Below are positions 52,701-62,913 of a stretch of DNA of 64,000 nucleotides, piece by piece; positions within the stretch are counted from its first letter, which is position 1; the number at the start of each line of letters is the position of its first letter. The stretch is from Saccoglossus kowalevskii (lineage: Eukaryota; Hemichordata; Enteropneusta; Harrimaniidae), in the NCBI RefSeq assembly GCF_000003605.2, contig NW_003156733.1, forward strand, positions 978,037-1,042,036. Direction: 5' to 3'. Made by a program: the position numbers and the translations under genes. The notes below the pieces were generated by a model that was given only the letters and a program-made list of their open reading frames with translations, ran no database searches and was not told the origin of the DNA.

Positions 52701-54867
52701 TTTCTAAGACGGGTTACGAGGCGCACGGTCACTGCCTTTCGTATGCAAACACATGAACCAAACGAGTGCAAATTGTTTCCTGATTTTGCGAGGTATCTCG
52801 TACTCTCACTCTTTGGAGATAAAATACGTGTCAACTCGTCTGATTACAGGTGTTGACATTATTGTACATTTTGGGCGCAGAATTAACTGCGTCATTCATC
52901 GGTAAATATATGGACGACATCGGATTAATAGACTAGTCCGTCGGGAGGTTAGGTTTCATACACCTCAACAACGATTTTAATTATATTGTCCCCCAATGGC
53001 GAATGTGCACAGGGAAGGCTTTGCCGCGTTAATTAAGTATAGCTCAATTACCAATGGCAAAACCAGACATTCGCCATAAACACTGCGATAAAGACTTTCC
53101 GTTTACGACATTGTGAAATTCTTTCGTTTTTATGCAAAAAATATACAGTATTGTACGAAGTAAAATCATATTTATTAAAGTTATTGTTCATACATGGGTC
53201 GTTGAACACATTACATAGTTTGTAATTTTATAACTCAAGACAAATAAAAGGAAAAAAATATAGACAATATAGCTAATTATCTATGTTTCTGTAATATTCT
53301 TTTGTAACCGGTAATTATGAAAATTATTCATGGGAACATAGGGATGACATTTCGTTATGAATTAATATTAATATAAATTTATAAATTATCTTGTTAACAA
53401 AAAATGTCGCAAAAAATGAAAAGTATTTCACAATGTCAAAAACAGAAAGTCTTTATCGTATTGTTATCATACATCAATTTTTGTAAAATTGTCGCAAAAT
53501 ATGTTTCAAATAGTAATACAAATAACTGAAATGTTGCCATAATATGACTATTTATTAAACAGGGTTCACTTAAGTTTTGACTTAACAACGCATTAGAAAC
53601 TGCTTTGTCTCACAGTAATATAGTGACTTTACTCTGTGAACAAAAATACTGTGTTGTTAAGGTGGTATTCGTGAAACGAAATCGTTATTTCTTGTAGACT
53701 GTATGTCGCTAGTGCAACACTATGTATGTACTAGTATATTCGTTTTTTTAAGTACGCCGATTTTATCTTTTTTTGGCTTTATTGTTTCCATCTCTAATTT
53801 CCATTCATCTTGAAAAAAAAGACGCACGTGTCGAATATCACATTTTTTGTCTTGTTTAAACGGATACACATACATCCAATCCATTCAATCAATATAGTAT
53901 GTGCCAATGCATCATTGTTTTCAATTAATCAATGTACAATTTGCAAAAAATTTCGTGATTATATTCATTGATTACATGCATTTTCTTGGAAACATTTCAA
54001 ACGCGGCTGAACCGCTAATATCCGGATTCAGTATATGATTAAATCGTTGCAAAGTTTTGTCGTTTTGTACGTGATGTATCATTTGTAGCTTGAGCAGAAA
54101 AGTTTAGATATAGGCCGTTATATTTGACAGTTAACGCATGAATATTCTGTTCGTTTGTGAATCGTGTATCCAGACCCGGTTGGATTAATTCACAGGACTC
54201 ATGTGTAAGTCGTCTGTGTTGTCTTGCATTCCTGTCCAATTTATGGCGTCGACGAATAATATTTCATAAAAGTATATAGTGACAAATACGTCAAACTGCG
54301 ACTACTAGGCGCCAACTGCAGTCAGTTCGTGGGATCAGGCATACCTGTTGAGGTTGACCTGATGTCTGTCGAGATAGGACCATCTCGTCCCCTGTGCCAT
54401 CAAATGACGGAAGGGGTCAATGTAACTAACGATTGACAATATTAAATTGAAATATTAATATATTGCTTTTGTTATTTCGCATTTACGTTTTCCCCATTTC
54501 TGTCAATAAAAATGAAATAAAAAGTAACATAGACACATGTGGTGTCATTATTATCATTAGTAGTATTTTTAAATGTTTCCCTAGTATGAACATCGGCAAA
54601 AACAACCGTGAAAGATAGGAAGATTTACATCATCAGCAGATGATGTTACTTACTAGTGATGAGTTGGAGTTCCGGAGACGAAATGTGATAGATCACCCAA
54701 CACACAGAAATATTACCAAGTACGGCTAAAATAATCATAAGCGCGAGAAGAAAACCTCCGCCAACTTGAATATCAAACGAGATGAAATTCGCGGAACTTA
54801 TATTATTTGCAGCGTTACTGTCAAAAATCCCGCCTGTAGCATTGTCAAGAACGGTTGAGTTCTCCAT
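40653..54867 (-). CDS. Class A GPCR with a ~500-residue basic C-terminal tail
   Basis: Seven-helix receptor, 831 residues, from exons 54867-54654, 45734-45548, 43455-43364 and 42655-40653 (phases 1, 2, 1 agree). N-terminus has three N-glycosylation sites (NST, NAT, NIS). TM1 has LGN; TM2 NLAISDLL (Asp82); Cys109 would bridge to Cys187 in extracellular loop 2. DRY is residues 133-135, followed by CAVVHPLDY; TM4 has Trp161. TM5 has IPLLVMVYCY; TM6 has CWTP (268-271); TM7 has DPYIY (307-311). Position 3.32 is Ala and the opsin retinal-Lys position is Tyr, so neither a classical amine receptor nor an opsin. After residue 330 comes a cytoplasmic tail rich in Arg and Ser: an acidic patch (SSSDDGYGDPICDEDYDDGQ), then many RRxS-type sites (RRSSLTS, RRTSTS, RRESIR, RRRKSVF). 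Ligand unknown; GPR161-like and other orphan families are possible relatives. Introns are 8919, 2092 and 708 bp. Confidence 0.9.
43364..43455 (-). CDS. GPCR exon 3 (DRY, second intracellular loop, TM4)
   Basis: 92 nt between CTCTCCAG and GTATGT. It completes the Arg of DRY and encodes YCAVVHPLDYLNMMTPIRAK, then YMVSIIWICP and the first base of Gly165. Proline six residues after Tyr in the loop and Trp in TM4 sit at the expected distances, and both phases fit the neighbouring exons. It is too short to stand out as an ORF. Confidence 0.9.
45548..45734 (-). CDS. GPCR exon 2 (TM2-TM3)
   Basis: Acceptor ATTTTAG before GTCTGCTCC; donor GACAG before GTGGGT, splitting the Arg codon of DRY (phase 2). 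The boundary within DRY is a site used by introns in several class A receptors. Confidence 0.92.
45728..45860 (-). repeat. 60-bp tandem duplication at the GPCR exon 2 acceptor
   Basis: On the plus strand the block ACCTAAAATC...ATATAGTCACGCGATAGG is followed by GCCTGAAATC...ATATAGTCACGTGATAG and then GTCTAAAATC. Each copy carries a minus-strand acceptor-like GATTT(T/C)AG. Only the innermost (exon start 45734) joins in frame; use of the next one at 45789 would add 55 nt and shift the frame. Confidence 0.7.
46004..46144 (+). mobile_element. TTAA-flanked MITE, copy 2 (in GPCR intron 1)
   Basis: 141 bp from TTAA at 46004 to TTAA at 46141. The left end AGCGGGGGAGTCGTCACC and the inner GATGGCCGTAGCGTGTCATT match copy 1 at 27546 in opposite orientation. 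It is internally shorter than copy 1, and a second TTAAAGCG-like motif lies inside its right end. Confidence 0.75.
46758..46793. repeat. (AT)18 microsatellite
   Basis: Uninterrupted dinucleotide run in GPCR intron 1. Confidence 0.98.
47029..47305 (+). repeat. Direct repeat, unit 1 (GPCR intron 1)
   Basis: About 80% alike by eye to 47411-47675. Shared phrases include GCCGTAATTTTGC, CATATTAGGAAA, GTTTGACCGGACTC, ACACAAAGAAGTTCGCT and GATGTATCCTTG. Confidence 0.8.
47259..47401. repeat. Imperfect 140-bp palindrome
   Basis: AATACCTCAAAGTATGCA on the left is answered by TGCATACTTTGAGGTATT on the right, with flanking AAGGTTATTACGA / TCGTAATAACCT continuing the stem. The centre (TACGCCGCGCATCGACC) is GC-rich with its own inverted TGCGCG parts. 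It could be a MITE nested beside the direct repeat. Confidence 0.8.
47411..47675 (+). repeat. Direct repeat, unit 2 (GPCR intron 1)
   Basis: Partner of 47029-47305. It also ends in AAGGTTATTACGAGGATAC-GCAAAGTATGCA, i.e. one arm of the palindrome without the other. Confidence 0.8.
48230..49360 (+). repeat. Duplicated intronic block, unit 1
   Basis: Contains GATTCACA-CA, CTTACCTCGG-GACTGAC, then (49125-49350) TTGGATTATGTAACTAA, ATACGGTTTCC, ATAAAACGTGTGTTTTAA and GTCTGCC-CTCC. The same order recurs at 50225-50665. Confidence 0.7.
50225..50665 (+). repeat. Duplicated intronic block, unit 2
   Basis: Partner of 48230-49360 with the middle deleted: TTGGATTATGTAACTAA, ATACGGTTTCC, ATAAAACGTGTGTTTTAA and GTCTGCCGCTCC occur in order. 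No conserved reading frame. Confidence 0.7.
50666..54653. other. Remainder of GPCR intron 1
   Basis: AT-rich intron without a supported gene on either strand. Confidence 0.5.
54654..54867 (-). CDS. GPCR exon 1 (N-terminus and TM1)
   Basis: Starts at ATG (54865-54867) and ends ACT A before GTAAGT, phase 1; 71 complete codons. No signal peptide is needed because TM1 begins near residue 36. It is the only Met upstream of TM1 in this frame with a good donor. Confidence 0.88.
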
Positions 54868-55267
54868 TTTCTCGAGCTCTATGTAAAAAGGGCAAGGCGA
54901 AGATACATGCTATTGCATCCACGTGCTCGGCTTTTTCACAGTACTTCTGGAATCTCCAATGAATATCACCATGCCTGTTCGAGACAACCGCACGAGAAGC
55001 GACGTCAAATGCTCGCATAGCCGAATGAAGTAGTTATATTATGACGAGCTTGCTCCGATGTGTCCGTTCTCATCATGTATATCAATTGATACCCACTGAT
55101 TCGACCAATGCGATTTTCCATATAAGGACTGCCTCCTTGTACGTGACATGAATACTAATGAGGAGAGCGGTTGCAAACTGTGTCGTGCTTTATCGGGTAA
55201 TTATGGTGATGTCGATTTTCGCATGGCAGTAGGCTCTCTTTACAATGCAAGATGTAGAGTTGAAGCG
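54868..55267. promoter_or_regulatory. Upstream region of the GPCR gene
   Basis: Presumed 5' UTR and promoter by position only. No convincing TATA box or other element at a fixed distance was seen. Confidence 0.3.
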
Positions 55268-55390
55268 ATGCGGTTGTTGCGCCGAGTTTGATATGGGTCC
55301 CATGCGACGCATGCAATGCGTGTCAGTAAAACAACTTGTTTACGCGAAGTTCCAAGGCGCGTTGCACGGCGACGGTGACTTTTAAAATTG
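55268..55390. mobile_element. GC-rich MITE-like repeat, copy 3
   Basis: Diverged member of the 17920/28956 family: GTTGTTGCGCCGAG, GATATGGGTCCCATGCGACG, TTTACGCGAAGTTCC and GGCGCGTTGCACGGCGACGG in the shared order. It lies just upstream of the GPCR start. Confidence 0.6.
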
Positions 55391-58300
55391 CGTTGCCATT
55401 AAAAGAAGGGATGTTCTTGGTTTAAATTAACTAAAAGTCTGTAGCCTAATAATCAGGCATAACAGCGATTTAAGTGGCTACTACATGTTCGTGATTCAAA
55501 GGATACTTTTTATGCAAATGTGTTGATTAATATGCATGATTTTGTGGGATAGAACATTAAAGCGATTTATCGCGCTTAGTCGGAACTGTCATTTGAATCA
55601 AATTTGAGATATCAGTGTACATATGCATTCGACAAAATTAGCATGTCCGTGCTATTTGCATTTATGAATACAGGAGGTATACGGGTCGCGCCCTCTAGTC
55701 ACGGGAGTTTCTGTGACGTCAATGACATATGTGAATGATAACACTATCATTCATACTGTGTTTACAAATAGAAATAAAACACATGGTTTAATTAAGTAGC
55801 CCCTCTGTGTCTGAAATATAGTAAAATCCCTAAAAAACATCACCATCATTGATGGAGGATTACGGATAAGAAAAAAAAAAACATCGACACCGTTAACGGA
55901 CTTTTAACATCCATTCTCACCTACGGAAATCTTAACCACTCCTAGCACGATATATTGGTTCATCCTTACATGGAGGTAAAAGACAGAATCTTAGTACTTT
56001 GCGAACCCCGCCAAAAAACAGACACCGCTTAACTTAATTATAATTAGTAATTTCTAATATGGTCAGTAAATGGGCCATCGTGTAAGTTGTTGAATATTGT
56101 TTTTGCTCTTGGGAATCTGTATAATATAAGGCTAGGCCTCATCCATCTGAACGTCATTTCCCCCGAAAAAAATTATTTGAATATATTCAACATTTGATCG
56201 TATTTAATTATATATTTTCCTCGTTAATGTTTAGACTATTGTCGATAACATTTCACAATCTACAGATAAGGTTATGTTTACAATTTTTTAAGAAAAAAAA
56301 AGGAAAAACATTACGTAGCTTTATTTTTTTTTTATTTTTTTACGTTCAGAGGTCAAAAGTGAATGGTAGTGACGAGTATGTAAACTCTCGACAGATCGGA
56401 AAACCCAAATTTCGAGGAAATGTCGCTGTAGTTTTTTAGTTCATTAATGTATGATCTTGCACCGCTACCAATCAGTTTTCGATATGTAAATCATGCCGTG
56501 TATTGCTAAACCTGACATTTTCTGTCAAAAATAAGGTTTATATTGCTAGCAACTTATCACCTGAAATAAACACATGTGTTGACTTCCTTTAAAGTGGGTT
56601 GAAGTACACCCGTTGACAATTAAATGTGAAATTGAACAGCCTCAATCGTCACGCAGCGCGCGTTCGAAAGAAAAAAAGTGTATTTTACAAGTTGTGCGCA
56701 CCACAAGGAGCATATATATCGAAAACGAATCGAACCGGAGCAACTACTATGGCGCTCTAAGTGGCAAATGCATCCATAGACAGTATCCAGGCGAGGTTAA
56801 CAATTTTAACGGATATGAGTTTGAAATTATATATAACGGATATGAGATTTGAATTACATACACCAGTTGTCGCTGCTTGTTCGACAATATTTTGCGTTCG
56901 ATACTTTAATGTCCGGTTATACTTAAAATTGTACTAATGTACTGTAACTGTAATCCTTAAGAAACAAATATTATAGTACGTAATTGAAACTGGTTTGAAA
57001 CAGAAATAACCCAGGCTAAATAAAAGGATAAATATTATATAAGATGTTTCATGTATGCTGACTAATGAGGATATTTTGTTGCCATGGTGTTATCCTTATG
57101 TAGTAGATATGTGTTTTCATAATTTGCGTGTAACCGGCCATGAAGTTGTTACCATGGTGATTAGCTCAGATCAGTTTATGTACGATAAGCTAGTGAACGT
57201 GAATGGTTAGTGCGGTTACGTCGGCGCTGTGAGAAGCGATTTTCTGCAACAAAGGAACACTATCTAACTAATCCAAAATCATCTATTGCAGCCGAGATTA
57301 TCCTAATTAAAAAGTCAAACACGATACCATGCAACCCCAAGCTCGGGACAAGGATACTCGTATTCTTGGTGAATTAAAGAAAATCAAATACGACACCATC
57401 CACCATCTTCAAGATAGAAATTGAATCAAGGTCACCGTTTGTACAGTAATTGTACATTGTATCTACAAGATTGTTCCTTATTGGTTCCCAAGCTTAACGC
57501 CTAACAGTCAGACCAATCAAATAGCAGCTTATTTGTTGACAATTTCTTTTAACGTGTCAATTTCTGCTTTGTTTGTATGCCTTGACTGACCTCCACTATT
57601 TCCCTACTAGGAGGATAGCACATTCGAGCAATCTGGACAATATGTGTATTATAGAAAACGTAGCTATATAATAGAGTTTGAACCAGTTAGGAGACACTTC
57701 CCCAGGTATAGATTCAATCTTCCTATGAGAAATTATGTGATCTATCAAATAAAAATGTATTGTAATGAAGAATTCAATTCGGAAATAAAAGCATTGTTTG
57801 GTGATATCGTTATCATAATGACATTTTTCGATTATTGATTATGGTTGTGTATGAATTATTCAAAACTGAGATGCAATATATATTATTTCCAGGTTTTCAA
57901 ATAGTTTATACATACACACTAACACCCAAATTATTTCTTGATAAAAAAAAGTGAATTTTCATAACAAATGGATCTAAAGTATGATGCCTTACTTTGCATA
58001 TCTAAACTATATAGACTACAATAAATGCAAGTTTTATATATTTGTTTTAGATCTAAAATAAAATGTTGAATTAATTGAATAATCAATCAAATTTTAACTT
58101 TGTTTGCAAAATTACATTTTATTATTATTTGTGATTCGCCTAGTTTGAATGTTGACATCTGAGTCCTGTTATTCACCACATGTGTCCTCTATATGTTCGT
58201 CGCATCTTTATTAGATAACAGCGTAACTCGCAATCACGAAAGTAAATCATGATCTGCATACATAACCCACATGGCAATTCTTCCTAACCACCAATCGTGT

Positions 58301-58464
58301 TACACTGTGCATGTTTCTGGAGTTCAATTAATATTTTCCGGATCTTTAGATGCACGCATTGAGGCATATTTGCAATTCACACGTTCACGCATTCATATTG
58401 CCCTTCTTATCAGTGCCATGTGTGTGGAGTACTAGAATATGCGTTATCTAATTTGCAATGTTCC
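55391..58464. other. Non-coding stretch
   Basis: No supported gene. Contains one AGAGGGCGC motif (55688-55696). Confidence 0.45.
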
Positions 58465-58583
58465 ATTTGAGATGATACTGGTTCAATTAATCTGAAAAAA
58501 ATGGACCACATGTAATTGATAACGATAGGCACTTCAACTTTTAACTTTAGAGGGCGCAAACAGAGCTTGCCTATACATCCTCT
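58465..58583 (+). repeat. Inverted repeat arm, left
   Basis: About 115 bp including GGTTCAATTAATCTGAAAA, GATAACGATAGGCACTTCAA and CTTTAGAGGGCGCAAA. The reverse complement lies at 59211-59335 with few differences. Confidence 0.85.
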
Positions 58584-59210
58584 TAGATGAAAAGTGTTTT
58601 TACTTCCTTTTTTTCTTCTTGTTTTCATAAATTTTGTAATTGGGCTAAATGATGGCCATAAGTATTTTAAAACTGGAGACATGTAATATATCACAGTAGG
58701 TTCAACATTGTATAACCGAGTATGAAATGATCCATTTAACATTGAACTTATATATACTTTTCTTCTGTCAAATTATATTACAGTTTTGGTGTAAGTGTGT
58801 ATGTATATTCCATTTCAGAACAGTATGGTTCGCAATGGTGTGCCCGACTATGAATTAAAAAGATTACGTCATTATTTTGTGTGAATATACAAAGTATGGC
58901 TAGCCACAACTTTTATTTTTATCATATTTGTTACACTATATAAAATTATGATAGATCTGAAAATACTAAATGCAACTGGATTAGTAAGCGATTGCATGAT
59001 ATCGTAACGTTATGCGGCATATGGGCTGATTATTGACTATTATCTGATCCAGTCACACTACGTGCGTGGCGTGTTCTAAATATTTAACACACTTTAGAAT
59101 CATATTTTAGATTTCAATGCTGCTGTAAAAAGCATCCTGATTTTGACAAGCCTGCTATAGTGTGAATACACGCGGAACAGGACAACATACAATATAACCA
59201 TACTATTCTG

Positions 59211-59335
59211 AGAAGCAAGCTCTTTTTGCGCCCTCTAAAGTTAAAAGTTGAAGTGCCTATCGTTATCAATTTACATGTGATCCACATTTTCGATCCATTT
59301 TTATTTTCAGATTAATTGAACCGGTACCAACGTTG
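59211..59335 (-). repeat. Inverted repeat arm, right
   Basis: Mirror of 58465-58583. The 627 bp between the arms hold no recognisable gene, so this could be a foldback element of about 870 bp or two opposed copies of a short repeat. Confidence 0.85.
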
Positions 59336-60004
59336 AATGTTTTTTTTTTTTTTTTTTTTTTTGCAATGGTATCGAATACACATGGAACATAATGTTTGTC
59401 CCCAGGAAATGGTCACTCCATCAAGCGTCAAAAGTCAAAGTGACGTCAAGTTTAGAACCATGTGTCTGACATAGATGACTTGGATGCAAGTGCAGGAAAA
59501 TTCAAGTCCAAGTTCAAGTTTCTCCACGACTTACTTTATTTAAACGGGGAAACACGTGACTTAGCTTGACGTGTCACGTGAATCAAAATGCATGATCTAA
59601 TTGGATAATGGTTGCAAGATTGTTGAAGTTCATGACGTCGCATTTATACTGACAGATAATATAATTTCGCCATATTCATTTCGAAAAGTGGTCTAATATT
59701 TGTTAACTGGAATCTACAATGATCTAGGCTTGCAATTTTAATTTAAATCATGGTAACATTGAATTCCAATCTGTTTTTAATTATTCGCGCATTCAATGAC
59801 ATATGTAGATCTGCTTTCATAATCATCGTCACAGTACAATCGTTAATTATAAGATAACTTTACCTCAAGTTAGCTATTTTAAAAGTATAGCCGAGTTGAT
59901 TGGCTGATAATTCATTGGTTTTAAAATCGTGCATCAGAGAAAAAATACAAACCACGAAACAGTTATTTTTTTAATTAGTATGGCATACTTCTATATCATG
60001 TTTT

Positions 60005-60180
60005 ATATCGCAACAAAAACTTCGTGCCTGTGGTGCGGTATTCCTTTTCTCAGCCCACGTTGACTATAGCATTCTTTTCTCGTCCTGACGTTCACGCAAG
60101 GCATTCCGTTTCGCTTTGACATTGGTAGCAGCTCTGTACGTAATCTGGTTACGGTCTCTAAACGTCCAAACCTCTCTCTG
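60005..60180 (-). pseudogene. Decayed copy of a PAN-domain exon
   Basis: Aligns base-by-base by eye with the PAN exon at 60872-61134 (AAACTTCGTG, GCGGTAT, TTCAGCC/CTCAGCC, AAGGCATTC/GAGGCATTC). Minus-strand translation retains YQCQSETECLA followed by a stop, then frame changes. It is a broken tandem duplicate of a host exon. Confidence 0.7.
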
Positions 60181-60846
60181 TCTAGGCGGAAAACAACATT
60201 TTAAATACTAACTCGCGCCCTCTGACTACTGTTCGCTTCAATGTCGTGTTGATTGGTAAATATCATCACTACTGTTTGGCATGAAGTCGCCCGTGTCATT
60301 AAATCAAACTGTTAATTGCTGTGAACGAAATTGTTTTCACCGATCTGTGTAAGCTACTTCGTGTCACACCACTGAAGCGTGTCGTCCCATAGGAGACACG
60401 GCTTGTTGGATAGTTGTATTTCGAAAAGAGGGGGCAATTCAATGAGACCGTTGGCGTTCACTTTCAGTTAGTCACGGCGAAATGCTCTCAAGGACTTGGC
60501 TGCCTGAGCGAAACACGTGAATATGCTAAAATGTCAGCATGTAAATCTTTACACTTTCAATTAGGCGTAAAAAAAACTTGTTTCGCCACTGCACGTCACC
60601 CTCTGTTTACGAAACCTACAATATTTGCGTGCCGGAAAATTGTTTCCACCCCACCCCTTCCAATTTTCCAAAGCTTAAAGGATAAGTTTCTGGTCAGCGT
60701 GCGCATAATCAAACAGTGTGGACCGGTTGTTTTTTCACCACTATACAGCGCCCTCGATTGATTAGGTTATGAAATCTGCGAAATTGGCATGCGTTATACC
60801 CAGAAATAAAAAAAATGTAAACCAACAGAACATTTTGATGTGATGT

Positions 60847-60852
60847 TTTATT
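60847..60852 (-). terminator. Poly(A) signal of the PAN-domain gene
   Basis: Minus-strand AATAAA about 20 bases beyond the stop codon. Confidence 0.6.
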
Positions 60853-60871
60853 CACAATGCAATTGTTACAT

Positions 60872-61134
60872 TTATTTGTCAATTCGTTCCACGAATGTAC
60901 CAGAATCGCAACAGAAACTTCGTGTCTGTGGCGGTATCTCGTTCTTCAGCCAACACTGGCCATAGCTTTCCGGTCGCTTATCGAACGTCCACGCGAGGCA
61001 TTCTGGGTCACTTCGACATTGTTGGCAGCATTCGGCTTGGCTGCCGACGACGTTGTATCTGCCGTTGTTTATATCGCTTCCCTTTCGATCAACGTTATTT
61101 TCAATCGTATTTGTACAAGACGTTGGTCCGCGAC
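60872..61134 (-). CDS. PAN/Apple-domain protein, last exon
   Basis: Acceptor TTTCTATAG then GTCGCGGACC (phase 1 entry), 86 residues to TAA. PAN_4-type domain: SCTNTIENNVDRKGSDI, then V-GSQAECCQQCRSDPECLA, WTFDKRPESYGQCWLKN, and a last Cys pair (FCCDSG). The order C...CCQQC...C-AW...CWLK is the family signature. PAN modules bind proteins or glycans outside the cell, and a phase-1 start is usual for shuffled extracellular modules. Upstream exons were not found with certainty. The C-type lectin exons to the right on the same strand could belong to the same gene. The 3' UTR is very short: AATAAA overlaps the stop codon and recurs at 60847-60852. Confidence 0.8.
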
Positions 61135-61410
61135 CTATAGAAAGATTAAATAACAAATGTTGCTTGTCGCCTCTTGAGATCTTAGGGCTGTTTCTAGGGT
61201 GGACGGAAATTTCGACCACGGACAAATAAAGTACAATTTTTAGTAAAATTTACATATTTTGGTGAGTACAAGAGTGGGTACAAGAGTATAGAAGTTAAAA
61301 TTAAAATTTGTATCCATCAGGAACCATCAAAAGTTGCCGTATAAATAGTCATTTAATTCATATTGGGGTGAGTGGATTAGAGGGTGTTTTTATCTTCGCT
61401 GGCAAGTTTG

Positions 61411-61444
61411 ACCATAGACCTTAGAGTTTTCTAAGGTCTATGGT
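61411..61444. repeat. Perfect 15-bp stem, 4-base loop hairpin
   Basis: ACCATAGACCTTAGA, loop GTTT, TCTAAGGTCTATGGT, with no mismatch. It lies in non-coding sequence between the PAN and lectin exons; no target-site duplication was seen. Confidence 0.95.
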
Positions 61445-62795
61445 ATGACGACCCACGTTGCCTTTCATAGTGACCATGATTTCTGTATATACAAATGCTC
61501 CGGCCAATGTCAAGCTAGAATCCCATACATTTAAAGTGCGGCACTTGGAAATGAATGTTGTGACATGTGGCAAATGTTCCAACCTTTGGGTAATAATATC
61601 GACTAAATTTCAAACAAACCTGTACACCTGTAGGTATGAGGCCAGTGAATTTGAATCAAGCAATATAAACGGCATATACGTATATAAATACACGCAGACA
61701 GAACAATTTTGGAACACTAAATGCGACTCATGCTTATTTGAATCCGAACACAACATGCCAATTCTATCACGACTCGCTAGATTCAAACTTCCATCCAATC
61801 AGAGAATTCCAAATAAAACTAATTCCAAACAAATGCTAGAGGGCGCTATAGCCAAACATTTGTGTCCATTTACAATACTGAATGCCCACAGCAACGTATG
61901 TAGTTGTAATCAGGGCGGCTATGCACAACACAGTCAGTGTACCGCATATTCAAAGAACAACTCGTTTTCGTAATATTAGATCATTTGATAGGAATGTTCA
62001 TAGGGAGTTTGCTAACTCTCCGTACGAATTTTGCGGTTTGCGCCCGCTGTAACATTATATACGCATATGAAAAGTCTCCGTATTATACTTACCCTCATAT
62101 CGACAAAGAACGTAAAAAACTTTATCACTGCATGTCTCGTCAGTCCACTTGTAGGAGTGTTCCCTGGAAAAGTATTTTGCAAATCAAAATTAGATGAGCT
62201 GATACTTGATTATGATGATTTTTTAACATTAAAATGTTTAACATTCAGTCATCTTGCATCAGATCGTCAAACGAGTACTTGTCCATATCGAGATATATAT
62301 TGCTCTGGGATAGCATTATTTAAAACGATATGGCCACCGGTCGGTCTTTTTGAATCACATGAATCGCAATGTCGCTGTAAAACGTGATTGCACTCAGCCA
62401 AGGAATGTGAGGGACATAGGGAAAGCGAGGACAGCATTAATTGTGAAATAAAATGGAAGGAATGCTTGATTTTCGGATGATTTTTCTAAAAATTAAGAAA
62501 GCAGCAATCTGGCCGTCTTGAACTTGATCGTCAAACTAAAACACATGTATATCTATGACATGAAGCATAATGAATACATAAAACGGCGACTAAAAAGACT
62601 GCCAAGAGTGGAGAGGCAGATAAAAAAAACATTTCACGGCAACTGCGCAATGTAAACGAATTAGAGAATGTGAATTTCATAAAAAAAATTGTCATCAGAC
62701 ATATTTGAATAACATAAAATAAGAAAATATAAATGATAATTAATCTAGCTCCATAAGTTTCCTCCCTTCAGATTTGAAATGAATGGCCCCTTGTT
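61445..62795. other. Stretch with unsupported open frames
   Basis: Plus-strand open frames at 61458-61973 (171 codons) and 62031-62387 exist, but they lack a recognisable domain and overlap minus-strand frames. If the PAN and lectin exons are one gene, this would be its intron. Confidence 0.4.
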
Positions 62796-62913
62796 TCACA
62801 GAGGTTTGACCTTCAAATGAAACAAACTCCGTCTTTGAATTACAAGGCTGCAATCGTTGTCGACACAATTGAACACCATTTTCAACCATCCAAATTTAAA
62901 TTCAGGCCTTACG
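62796..62913 (-). CDS. Possible third exon of the C-type lectin gene
   Basis: Acceptor AATTCTAG followed by a phase-2 exon VRPEFKFGWLKMVFNCVDND then CSLVIQRR and a stop at 62796. The Trp and the two Cys are where the last part of a C-type lectin fold needs its Trp-x-x-x-Cys and final Cys, though their spacing (five residues) is short. The phase fits the donor at 63578. The match is tentative. A GTTTGT donor inside the exon could alternatively lead in phase 1 to the PAN exon. Confidence 0.4.

Noticed and set aside
60414-60761. 115-codon plus-strand ORF
   Set aside because: No recognised domain, and PAN exons flank it on the other strand.
61458-61973. 171-codon plus-strand ORF as a gene
   Set aside because: No recognisable domain, no splice or start context, low-complexity neighbours, and the opposite strand probably carries intron of lectin/PAN genes.
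62031-62387. 118-codon plus-strand ORF
   Set aside because: Overlaps another frame and shows no domain; likely chance.
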